Positions 18,531-25,345 of a stretch of 64,000 nucleotides of DNA are shown piece after piece. The notes under the pieces are model-generated. The model was given only the letters and a program-made list of their open reading frames with translations. It made no database searches and was not told the origin of the DNA. How positions within the stretch are numbered: the first letter of the stretch is position 1; each line of letters starts with the position of its first letter. Source of the DNA: a virus; IMG/VR virus record IMGVR_UViG_3300005613_000030, positions 22,608 through 86,607 of that record; one strand, given 5' to 3'. Both the position numbers and the translations under genes were made by a program.

Positions 18531-18536
18531 GTTTCC

Positions 18537-18563
18537 ATGTATAAAAACACTAGGAGATTATGA
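18537..18563 (+). CDS. Possible leaderless 8-residue leader peptide
   Basis: ATG 18537 is exactly where transcription from the TATAAT at 18525 should start. The reading frame encodes MYKNTRRL and stops at 18561-18563, overlapping the next gene's ATG (ATGA). Its AGG-AGA (Arg-Arg) codons are also the Shine-Dalgarno sequence of the next gene. It could couple translation or act as a sensor. The peptide is inferred from layout only. Confidence 0.35.
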   Translation: MYKNTRRL

Positions 18564-18757
18564 TACCGCAGACACATACGAGTATAACGATTTGTAGCTT
18601 ACCATTATTATTTACTATATTTTTTATTCTATTGAAATTTACTAACTACATATTGTGGCCATGGTTTTGGATATTATCACCAATGTGGATGTCCTTTATA
18701 TTGATCGTATTACTTATATTGATTCATTTAAGTATTTTTATATATAAAAGCGTATAA
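18560..18757 (+). CDS. Small two-helix membrane protein
   Basis: A 65-residue protein with two hydrophobic segments (about 10-30 and 38-60) separated by NYILWPWFWILSPMW. The Trp-rich W-x-W-x2-SP-x-W turn resembles small phage/bacterial proteins that databases label transmembrane Fragile-X-F; function unknown. Its ribosome-binding site AGGAG lies within the upstream 8-codon frame. A holin role cannot be excluded, but there is no lysis gene next to it. Confidence 0.65.
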   Translation: MIPQTHTSITICSLPLLFTIFFILLKFTNYILWPWFWILSPMWMSFILIVLLILIHLSIFIYKSV

Positions 18758-18767
18758 GAGATGCAGC

Positions 18768-19508
18768 ATGTTTGACGAATCAGATTACATTAAGAAGGGA
18801 AATCATAAATATTTTAAAGCTGTTTGCAATACTTGTGGTAAAGACAGAGGATATCAGCGATTATCTAGTGTAATTCGAAACTGTTTATCATGTGCTACAA
18901 AGAAGAGATTATCTGATCCTAAAAATAACCCTATGTATGGTAAAAAACATAAAAATACAGCGCAGTTCCGCAAAGATACATATAGCAATGTTGATTATAG
19001 TGATACTAAAATACGTTACAGTAAAAATGGTAATAAGTGTATTACCTATAAACAAAGATGTCCAATATGCAATAAAAGCGTTGGATATAGGCGTCATATT
19101 GATGCTAAACGCACATGTCGAGCATGTCAAAGCGATAAGTTACGTAAATACTCTAAAGAACATAAACGAATACGTTACTCAATGAAAGCTAATTTACACT
19201 CTAGGCTGAAGCAGCATTTAATTAATAAGAATAAGAAATCTACGTTCGATATATTAGGGTATACTGTAAATGACTTAAAAATACACTTAGAATCACTATG
19301 GGAACCGTGGATGTCTTGGGATAATTATGGCGCTTATTGTTCATATAAAAGAACATGGCAAATTGATCATATTAAACCAGATAGTTTATTTAATTATGAA
19401 TCGATAACAGATCCGGAATTTAAAGAGTGCTGGAGTTTAAGTAATTTACAACCCTTAGATAGCTTTAAGAACTTAAAAAAAGGCAACAAATATAATAAAT
19501 CAGTATAA
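18768..19508 (+). CDS. HNH homing-type endonuclease, divergent member
   Basis: A 246-residue enzyme. Residues 17-45 and 95-125 hold Cys-pair fingers (CNTCG, CLSC; CPICN, CRAC). Between them is NNPMYGKKH, the NUMOD3 DNA-binding motif. The catalytic block is more diverged than in its relatives: TWQIDHIKPDSLFNY replaces WHIDHIKPLSSFDL, so the first His is Gln but the second is kept. The end LSNLQPLDSFKNLKKGNKY is typical. It also carries a promoter-like site at its 3' end. Activity is likely but less certain. Confidence 0.8.
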   Translation: MFDESDYIKKGNHKYFKAVCNTCGKDRGYQRLSSVIRNCLSCATKKRLSDPKNNPMYGKKHKNTAQFRKDTYSNVDYSDTKIRYSKNGNKCITYKQRCPICNKSVGYRRHIDAKRTCRACQSDKLRKYSKEHKRIRYSMKANLHSRLKQHLINKNKKSTFDILGYTVNDLKIHLESLWEPWMSWDNYGAYCSYKRTWQIDHIKPDSLFNYESITDPEFKECWSLSNLQPLDSFKNLKKGNKYNKSV

Positions 19509-19509
19509 T
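19504..19509 (+). promoter_or_regulatory. -10 box upstream of the dNMP kinase gene
   Basis: TATAAT overlaps the HNH stop codon, 38 bases before the kinase ATG, which has an AAGGAAG site. The transcribed leader would be about 30 bases. Confidence 0.45.
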
Positions 19510-19546
19510 TATATTGTAAAGATAATAATCACAATAAGGAAGATAT

Positions 19547-20380
19547 ATGACTTGGATTTGTTTAGAGGGCGTCGATCGTACGGGTAAAAGCTCTGTTGCT
19601 GAATATTACAAAACTCAAGGATACGAAGTTGTACATATGAATGCGCCAGATAAAAAGTATTCAGAACCAGGATATACTGGTCCTGGTTATGTCGATGAAT
19701 TATTAGAGACATATATGCAATATGATGGTAAAAAAGTAATTTTTGACCGTACTATCTATGGTGAAAAAGTATGGCCTACAGTTTTTGGTCGTAAATCAAA
19801 ATTATCTGATGAAGATTTTGATGCACTAAAGGACTTTGAAGATCAAAATGATACACAGTACATTTTAATGCATGATCCAAATTTTGAAGCTCATTGGCAA
19901 CGATGTGTAGACTGTAATGAACCATTAACTCGTTCACAATTTAATACAGCAATTGCTATGTATGAAAGGTTAATTAATGACGGCTTCGAAAAAAGAACTC
20001 TCCCCGACTTCAACACAGAAATATCAAGCTTATCAACAGAGAGAGTCGTGGAGGAATCTGATGTATCTGCTGTACAAACTGGAGATAATACAAAACCTAC
20101 TACAGACGTTTATAAACAATCCTCAGCAGTGGAAAAATCCACCCCAGTAGAAAAACGATTACAAAAAGCTAACGCTATTAATACAATATTAAGTAGTAGA
20201 ATTGTTAAACGAAAAGGTGATATATTTGATGACCTTGAAAAAGATATTCGTAATTTTTTAAACAGCAAATTAGATAGTATATTTGGCAATGAACAAAATA
20301 AAACGTTTACAGACGAGCAAGTGTTGATTCTAAAATCAATGGCGGATCGCATTGTAGAGAAACAAAAGGGGCAAAAATGA
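19547..20380 (+). CDS. dNMP kinase (thymidylate kinase-like) fused to a helical C-terminal domain
   Basis: A 277-residue protein. The N-terminal part is a P-loop nucleoside monophosphate kinase: GVDRTGKSS at 8-16, then VIFDRTIYGEK (the DR motif of thymidylate/deoxynucleotide kinases) near 64-74, about 155 residues in all and short for Tmk. A low-complexity linker leads to a C-terminal helical domain (RIVKRKGDIFDDLEKDIRNF near 221-240) whose pattern I associate with separate phage proteins of unknown function. It would raise dTMP, or a modified dNMP, to the diphosphate. The next gene overlaps by ATGA. Confidence 0.75.
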   Translation: MTWICLEGVDRTGKSSVAEYYKTQGYEVVHMNAPDKKYSEPGYTGPGYVDELLETYMQYDGKKVIFDRTIYGEKVWPTVFGRKSKLSDEDFDALKDFEDQNDTQYILMHDPNFEAHWQRCVDCNEPLTRSQFNTAIAMYERLINDGFEKRTLPDFNTEISSLSTERVVEESDVSAVQTGDNTKPTTDVYKQSSAVEKSTPVEKRLQKANAINTILSSRIVKRKGDIFDDLEKDIRNFLNSKLDSIFGNEQNKTFTDEQVLILKSMADRIVEKQKGQK

Positions 20381-20598
20381 TTTTTATTCATAGAAAAAAT
20401 GGTAGTATTGTGATTGCTGAACGAGATGGTATATCCTTAGATGATCAGCATGGTAGTTATGAGCACGTTGGTGGCTTCATAATGTATAACAAGTATCCAC
20501 GAACTGTGCACTTACATATAGAAGATATAAAAGGTGATATAAACTTTTACTCATTAGAAGAGTTATTAGACAAATATGACTTTATTGGATGTTTATAA
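20377..20598 (+). CDS. Hypothetical 73-residue protein
   Basis: Begins at the ATGA overlap with the kinase gene, with AAAAGGGG upstream. It appears to be a small beta-rich protein (GSIVIAERDGISL, TVHLHIEDIKG) with a helical end. No family is recognised. Confidence 0.6.
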   Translation: MIFIHRKNGSIVIAERDGISLDDQHGSYEHVGGFIMYNKYPRTVHLHIEDIKGDINFYSLEELLDKYDFIGCL

Positions 20599-20610
20599 TA
20601 GGGAGACATT

Positions 20611-21255
20611 ATGAAAGGTTTTAAACAGCAAAGTAGTCCATCGACTAAAAGTAAAATGCACGACTTAGAAAAGAATTTACAAAATGCTCAAATGGCTGTA
20701 AATGTTACTCAACAAATGACTAAACAATTAATGAACAGTGTAACTATGTTGAGTAAAGATTCTAATAATATTTTGAATTTAGCTAATGATTTACAATACA
20801 GAACTCTTGCGATGATTCAATTGTTAAAAGTTGATGTAGATGAATTAGATAAGCTAGCCGATGCAATTAAATTAGAAGAATACAATAAGTTATCTGATGA
20901 AGAAGATGCAAGAATGAATTATTCAATCGGTGATATCGTTAAAGAAGAAAGTATCATTATTATAACATCGACTACTGATACTGAGCAAGACCACGGTATC
21001 TTTAGATCAAAGATTGGTGTGTCTCAAATTCCTTATCCAGAAATGAAAAAAGATATAATTGGTAAAAAAGCTGGTGATAAATTTGATGCAGATATTCAAG
21101 GAGTGCTTCATCATATCGAATTGCTAGGTATTCGCGAACTACCTAAAAAATTAGAAATAGTCGAAGAAGAAACAACACCTAAAAAATGGGCTCATAAAGA
21201 TTGCGAGTGTGATAATAAAGATTGTGGGGATAATTGCGCCTGTGAAAAAAAATAA
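20611..21255 (+). CDS. Coiled-coil protein with GreA-like C-terminal pattern and Cys-rich tail
   Basis: A 214-residue protein. Residues 10-100 are helical with heptads. Residues 105-175 (IVKEESIIIITSTTD, then KKDIIGKKAGDKFDA and a short beta end) follow the layout of the GreA/FKBP-like domain that binds RNA polymerase. The last 20 residues pack six Cys with acidic residues (DCECDNKDCGDNCACEKK), metallothionein-like and probably metal-binding. A role at RNA polymerase is an inference; there is no diagnostic catalytic residue. Confidence 0.5.
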   Translation: MKGFKQQSSPSTKSKMHDLEKNLQNAQMAVNVTQQMTKQLMNSVTMLSKDSNNILNLANDLQYRTLAMIQLLKVDVDELDKLADAIKLEEYNKLSDEEDARMNYSIGDIVKEESIIIITSTTDTEQDHGIFRSKIGVSQIPYPEMKKDIIGKKAGDKFDADIQGVLHHIELLGIRELPKKLEIVEEETTPKKWAHKDCECDNKDCGDNCACEKK

Positions 21256-21685
21256 CGACGAATCACAAATTGTCAAAGCTAAAATGGACAAAAGATGCCC
21301 AAGGAAATTAGAACATCATCCTTGCTCCTTTTGTCCATTAGCTGTTTTACGTCTTAAACAGCTAAGAAACGCTGGGCATGAATTAACTGAAGAAGAAGAA
21401 AGCAACCTTCCAGGGTGTCCTTGGGCTATCAATCATCAAATGTCAGATTATTGTTTTTTCAAGTTTGCAGCAGAGTATCTTGATTCAGGAAACCCACCAA
21501 CTGATATTGAGATTGCTCATATGAATTCAGTATCAACTGACACAATTAAGAAAAGTTTTAAATTAGGTCTTGAAAAGATAAAACAATCAGATATGATGCA
21601 GGAAATTAATGAATCATACAATGGAGATGGTGTTCTTGATTCTACTCAGGAAAGTGATCCCGAGTATGAAATAAAGTATCGTTAG
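21242..21685 (+). CDS. Cys-containing helix-turn-helix protein, sigma-region-4-like
   Basis: A 147-residue protein from GTG 21242 (GGGGA upstream; ATG 21284 is an alternative). The N-terminal half has a Cys/His set (CPRKLEHHPCSFCP, then CPWAINH and YCFF) that could bind a metal. The C-terminal half (TDIEIAHMNSVSTDTIKKSF followed by a basic helix) is a good match to a helix-turn-helix of the sigma region 4/LuxR type. It probably binds DNA or RNA polymerase. It lies with a GreA-like gene just before the capsid block, suggesting late-gene control. Confidence 0.5.
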   Translation: MKKNNDESQIVKAKMDKRCPRKLEHHPCSFCPLAVLRLKQLRNAGHELTEEEESNLPGCPWAINHQMSDYCFFKFAAEYLDSGNPPTDIEIAHMNSVSTDTIKKSFKLGLEKIKQSDMMQEINESYNGDGVLDSTQESDPEYEIKYR

Positions 21686-21697
21686 GGGTAATAAACA

Positions 21698-21966
21698 ATG
21701 GAGCCAGTGTAACTTTTTGGTCAATAATTGGATGGATAGCTGCTTTAGCTGGCTTATTTTATCCACTTCCACAAGTAAAAAAATGTATTAAATATCGTAG
21801 TGCTTTAGGTATTAGTCGATATTTTTTATTTTTGTGGTTAATAGACAAAGCATTAACATTAGCATTAATGATCCATATGGATAATACAGCAATGATAGTT
21901 AAATATGGATGCGGATTGGTGTGCGTGTTGATAATCATATACTTTAAGTTTTTTGGAAATAAGTAA
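21698..21966 (+). pseudogene. PQ-loop (SemiSWEET-like) membrane protein, frameshifted near its start
   Basis: ATG 21698, with GGGG nine bases upstream, reads only MEPV before a stop at 21710. One extra C in the GAGCCA just after the ATG would give MEPSVTFWSIIGW and continue without interruption to TAA 21966, an 89-residue protein. It has three hydrophobic segments and a PLPQV PQ-loop motif at about 23-27 (YPLPQVKKC), followed by ALGIS-x-YF, as in bacterial SemiSWEET sugar transporters. No other start codon exists in the open frame after the stop at 21667. It is either a true frameshift, a slippage product or a sequence error. Confidence 0.6.
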
Positions 21967-22002
21967 CTTATATTACTACTTATAATTTATAGGTTGTATC
22001 TC

Positions 22003-22011
22003 TGATATAAT
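22003..22011 (+). promoter_or_regulatory. Extended -10 promoter before the HNH/protease unit
   Basis: TGATATAAT precedes the HNH gene at 22034, whose start has a TAGGAGTG site. It would drive the nuclease and the protease gene that it overlaps. Confidence 0.5.
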
Positions 22012-22033
22012 ATTTTATGGATAGGAGTGTTAT

Positions 22034-22576
22034 ATGGCTAAAACTTGTGAAATTTGTTCAAGAGTCATATGTGAATTATCAAAACAAAAAAAGTATTGCT
22101 CTAAGCAATGCCGTGCTGTAAAAAAAATAATTACAGCTAAACAATGGAATTTACAGAATAGTGTAAAACATGCAGCACATCAGGAAAAATGGCGTAAGAA
22201 TAATAGAGAATTAGATCGCATTAGATCTTTAGAAAGTAAAAAACGAGCTACAGTTAAGCAGAAATTAAAAACAAGAATAGCAACTAACCTGCGCAGTCGT
22301 ATTCGTAAGGCTCTTCAAAAAGAGCAAAAAACAGGTTCAGCAGTGAGAGATTTAGGCTGTTCTATTGTGGATTTTAAGCAGCACTTAGAATCTAAATTTA
22401 CAGAAGGTATGACATGGGATAACTACGGTAGAAATGGCTGGCACATAGATCACATCAAGCCATTAGCTAGTTTCGATCTTGAAGATCTTGAAAAGTTTAA
22501 GAAAGCTTGTCATTATAGTAACTTACAACCCCTTTGGGCTAAAGATAACTTAAAAAAGAGTGATAAATATGAGTAA
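22034..22576 (+). CDS. HNH homing-type endonuclease upstream of the prohead protease
   Basis: A 180-residue local-family HNH enzyme: CEIC and CSKQC finger at 5-26, basic helical linker, GSAVRDLGCSIVDFKQHLES, MTWDNYG, WHIDHIKPLASFDL (catalytic) and NLQPLWAKDNLKKSDKYE. Its last codons (AAA TAT GAG TAA) contain the ATG of the protease gene, so insertion preserved translation of that gene. Confidence 0.85.
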   Translation: MAKTCEICSRVICELSKQKKYCSKQCRAVKKIITAKQWNLQNSVKHAAHQEKWRKNNRELDRIRSLESKKRATVKQKLKTRIATNLRSRIRKALQKEQKTGSAVRDLGCSIVDFKQHLESKFTEGMTWDNYGRNGWHIDHIKPLASFDLEDLEKFKKACHYSNLQPLWAKDNLKKSDKYE

Positions 22577-23996
22577 AAATAAATCATTAGAAGTCGATAT
22601 GTGTGCTGGATCTGAGTTATGCGACTCGCAAGGTGAAACACTTTCAATTGAGGGTGCCGACATTAGTGAGTTAGAAGCTGGACGTGGAAGATTAAATGAT
22701 AATCACGGGAAATCATATATGTCTAGCATTGGCCGCGTAACTGGTGCTAAAAAAATATTTAAAGCTGAAGACTGCGAAGATGAACGTCAACTGTATTATT
22801 GGGATAAAATAAAAGCTCCATATTTATATGTTAAAGGTGTTTTATATAACGATGAAGATCACTCTAATGCAAAAGCGGCTGCAGCAATTTTAAGAAATAT
22901 CCATAAATCTGATTGTCCATTAAGGATTAAAGCCTCGGTAGAAGGTGGCGTAATAAGTCGTGGTGTTAAAGATCCCAACAGATTAGAAAGAACTAAAGTT
23001 CACTCTATAGCGCTGACGTTCACGCCTGCGAATCAAGCCACGTTAGTAGAACCACTTAACTTATCAAAATCATTAGATCCTAATCAGAATAAAATAGATG
23101 AAAATCTAATTAAATCAGTTATACATTTAGCTAAAAAAGACGAAGAAATACCATCTTTTAGACATGTACAACGAAATGCTCAAGCAGAAAAAATAGTAGC
23201 TAATATAGATAAAATACAAAAATTAGCAAAAGCAACAGGTATTGAAGTACAATTTAAAACAACAGATCCAGGGTTATTAATAAAAAAAGCGATTGAATCT
23301 AAGGTATTAAGTAATGTACAAAAAATTAATGCCTTAATGAAAGCAATACGGACTAAAAACAATACAGCATATGGAATACGTCAACCTAGTGCTGCTTCTA
23401 AAACACCTGTAACCCCACAAGCTGGGAAGACATATAATGCTGATAGAACATCTAAAGTAGTTAAGCCTGCTCAACCAGCTATAGCTAAAGATACTTTTCA
23501 TAATGACAAATCTAGTGGCCCACTAACCGAAAATACTCCTGCAGGTGGAACTGAAACTTCTATCCCGTTAAAGACTGGAAAACAGTTTGTACAGAGACAG
23601 CTGATACATAGTATTGCAAAAGGTATCCATGAAGGTACACATAATATTAATGACATACAAAAGCAATTAAATGATAAAGGAATTCATCCAGATCGAGTTA
23701 GCAAAATAATAGCACATTTACATGATTATTCATCTAAGTTTCATAAATCAATAGACGAGATTGATGATCTAGATAAAGCACTAATGGCTGGCACTGGTGG
23801 AGCTGGAGCTCCAACTGATTTAACGGGTGGTGGTGTTTTTCAATCTGAATCATTAGAGGGTGATGGACGTTTTAAATACATTACTTGTGATAACTGCGGT
23901 AAAGAACAGATACATAGTAAACATCAAGTGAAATGCCGTGATTGTGGTAAAAATTTCAGTCTAAATAAGTTATTCAACACTATGGTACAAAAATAA
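22569..23996 (+). CDS. Prohead maturation protease with capsid-like motif and zinc ribbon at the C-terminus
   Basis: A 475-residue protein. The N-terminal 160 residues carry the herpes/HK97-type prohead protease pattern: LNDNHGKSYMSSIGRV (catalytic His candidate in DNHG), then IKASVEGGVISRG (catalytic Ser candidate) and VHSIALTFTPAN. A long polar linker follows. Residues 401-430 (LDKALMAGTGGAGAPTDLTG and on through GGVFQSESLE) closely match residues 26-55 of the major capsid protein. A zinc ribbon (CDNCG and CRDCG) ends the chain. It would cleave scaffold and capsid during head maturation. ATG 22569 lies inside the HNH tail; GTG 22560 is a weaker alternative. Confidence 0.75.
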   Translation: MSKNKSLEVDMCAGSELCDSQGETLSIEGADISELEAGRGRLNDNHGKSYMSSIGRVTGAKKIFKAEDCEDERQLYYWDKIKAPYLYVKGVLYNDEDHSNAKAAAAILRNIHKSDCPLRIKASVEGGVISRGVKDPNRLERTKVHSIALTFTPANQATLVEPLNLSKSLDPNQNKIDENLIKSVIHLAKKDEEIPSFRHVQRNAQAEKIVANIDKIQKLAKATGIEVQFKTTDPGLLIKKAIESKVLSNVQKINALMKAIRTKNNTAYGIRQPSAASKTPVTPQAGKTYNADRTSKVVKPAQPAIAKDTFHNDKSSGPLTENTPAGGTETSIPLKTGKQFVQRQLIHSIAKGIHEGTHNINDIQKQLNDKGIHPDRVSKIIAHLHDYSSKFHKSIDEIDDLDKALMAGTGGAGAPTDLTGGGVFQSESLEGDGRFKYITCDNCGKEQIHSKHQVKCRDCGKNFSLNKLFNTMVQK

Positions 23997-24072
23997 AATC
24001 AATTATTTCATATATTTATAATCTATATAAATAAAAAAAAATCACATTAATTTTAACTAATCTTTAAGTCAA

Positions 24073-24130
24073 CTTAAGGTTGGGTATAAGTATGCTTAAG
24101 CAGCCACTTATGGTATTATGAAATCTTAAG
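24073..24130. repeat. Three CTTAAG palindromes around the capsid-operon promoter
   Basis: CTTAAG occurs at 24073-24078, 24095-24100 and 24125-24130, the first followed by GTTG. The block brackets a TGGTATTAT promoter-like site. TTAAGGTTG recurs upstream of the virion gene at 39821. These may be binding sites for a phage regulator of late genes. The 207-base gap 23997-24203 otherwise holds no gene I can see. Confidence 0.4.
24111..24119 (+). promoter_or_regulatory. Extended -10 promoter for capsid genes
   Basis: TGGTATTAT lies 85 bases upstream of the 24204 ATG. The long leader, strong AAAGGAGAT site and position suggest the main promoter of the scaffold/capsid genes. Confidence 0.5.
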
Positions 24131-24203
24131 TTAAACTGTAAGGTATTAATATTAACAATGTTCTGTTTATTTCAAGGGTAACAGAACGATAAAGGAGATT
24201 AAA

Positions 24204-24578
24204 ATGGGTAACAAAGTAGCAATCCTAGACAAACTCAAAAGAAACCTTGACATGAGATCTATTTCTTATGTTGACAGTGGTTCTTTTATTGTTGTTGATA
24301 CAGATTGGACTATCTCTTATGAAGACGCTAGCATTCAAAAGCCTATGGGTGGAATAGATGATAGTTCTTCTCCATTTCTAGGGATTGGCATTGGTAATCC
24401 TGGAAAGATTAAGATAGTTGATTCAGCTAATTTACTAAATGTTATGATAGATAGTGAAGTAAAGCAAATTGTATTTGCTTTTGTTTGTAGTTTCGCTAAT
24501 GATAAACTGTTAGTTGATAGTGGCGCCAATGAACGTGTTGTTCCTGGACATTCAGATTTTAATGGTTTAGGACAATAA
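24204..24578 (+). CDS. Probable head-associated 124-residue protein
   Basis: Starts after a strong AAAGGAG site between protease and scaffold. Largely beta by composition (SFIVVDTDWTISYED), with a Gly/Pro-rich middle (FLGIGIGNPGKIKIVD). No family is recognised. Given the site and strong translation signal it could be a minor head or decoration protein. Confidence 0.6.
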   Translation: MGNKVAILDKLKRNLDMRSISYVDSGSFIVVDTDWTISYEDASIQKPMGGIDDSSSPFLGIGIGNPGKIKIVDSANLLNVMIDSEVKQIVFAFVCSFANDKLLVDSGANERVVPGHSDFNGLGQ

Positions 24579-24602
24579 TTTACTCTATCTAAGGAGACTG
24601 AG

Positions 24603-25322
24603 ATGAAAAACGAAGAATTAACGAAATCTCTTGTTAGTCTCATCGATGAAACTCTAGAGGAACTAGAGGAACTGAAGAAGTCAAAATTTACTGCTGCAGA
24701 AATCAAAATTGAAGGACCAGGAGATAAAGATGTTGCTGGCAAACCTACCAATGGCGAATTAGATGCTAAAAAAGCAGAAGATGAAGATGAAGAAGACGAT
24801 GAGAAAAAAGTAGAAAAAGGCGTTTTAGACGAAGCTGAAAAGTCTGAAAAAGACGAAAAAGACGAAGAAGACGAAGATAAGAAAAAAGATAAGAAAATTG
24901 CTCAAAAAGAAATTGATAAGCATAATGAAAAAAAGCATGGCGAAAAAGAAGATGAAGATTCTGCTTATAAGTCAATGCCAGAAGAAGATAGCTTAAAGAA
25001 ATCTCTAGAAGAACAAGAAGAACTTATTAAATCTTATGTTGATTCTAAATTTGCTTCTTTTGAAGAAAAAATTGCGGGCTTGATTAAAAAGATCGATGAG
25101 ATCGGTGATGCTCCTGTTGAAAGAAAAGGCGTTTCTGCTGAAAACTTTAGTGCTCTTAAGAAATCTGAAGAAGAAGTAGCACCTCTTTCTAAGGCGCAAG
25201 TAGCTGATAAGCTTTTTGAACTTAAAAAATCAGGAAATATTGTAGACACAGAAGATATTATCAGGGTTGAAACTGGCTCAAATGCAGACTTGATGTCAAT
25301 CGCTGAAAAATATAAATTATAG
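24603..25322 (+). CDS. Scaffold-like protein
   Basis: A 239-residue, extremely charged protein immediately before the capsid gene, where tailed phages keep the scaffold. It has an acidic/lysine low-complexity region (repeats of DEDEEDDEKK type, about residues 55-125), a coiled coil (LEEQEELIKSYVDSKF near 146-161, then FEEKIAGLIKKIDEIG) and a short structured end. The sequence is too biased for family assignment; the role is inferred from position and composition. The protease probably removes it during maturation. Confidence 0.7.
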   Translation: MKNEELTKSLVSLIDETLEELEELKKSKFTAAEIKIEGPGDKDVAGKPTNGELDAKKAEDEDEEDDEKKVEKGVLDEAEKSEKDEKDEEDEDKKKDKKIAQKEIDKHNEKKHGEKEDEDSAYKSMPEEDSLKKSLEEQEELIKSYVDSKFASFEEKIAGLIKKIDEIGDAPVERKGVSAENFSALKKSEEEVAPLSKAQVADKLFELKKSGNIVDTEDIIRVETGSNADLMSIAEKYKL

Positions 25323-25345
25323 TAAACTCTTAAGGAGAGAATAAG

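Noticed and set aside
24335-24751. 138-codon minus-strand frame spanning two head genes
   Set aside because: Crosses a gene junction on the opposite strand, lacks a start signal and the plus genes are clearly coding.
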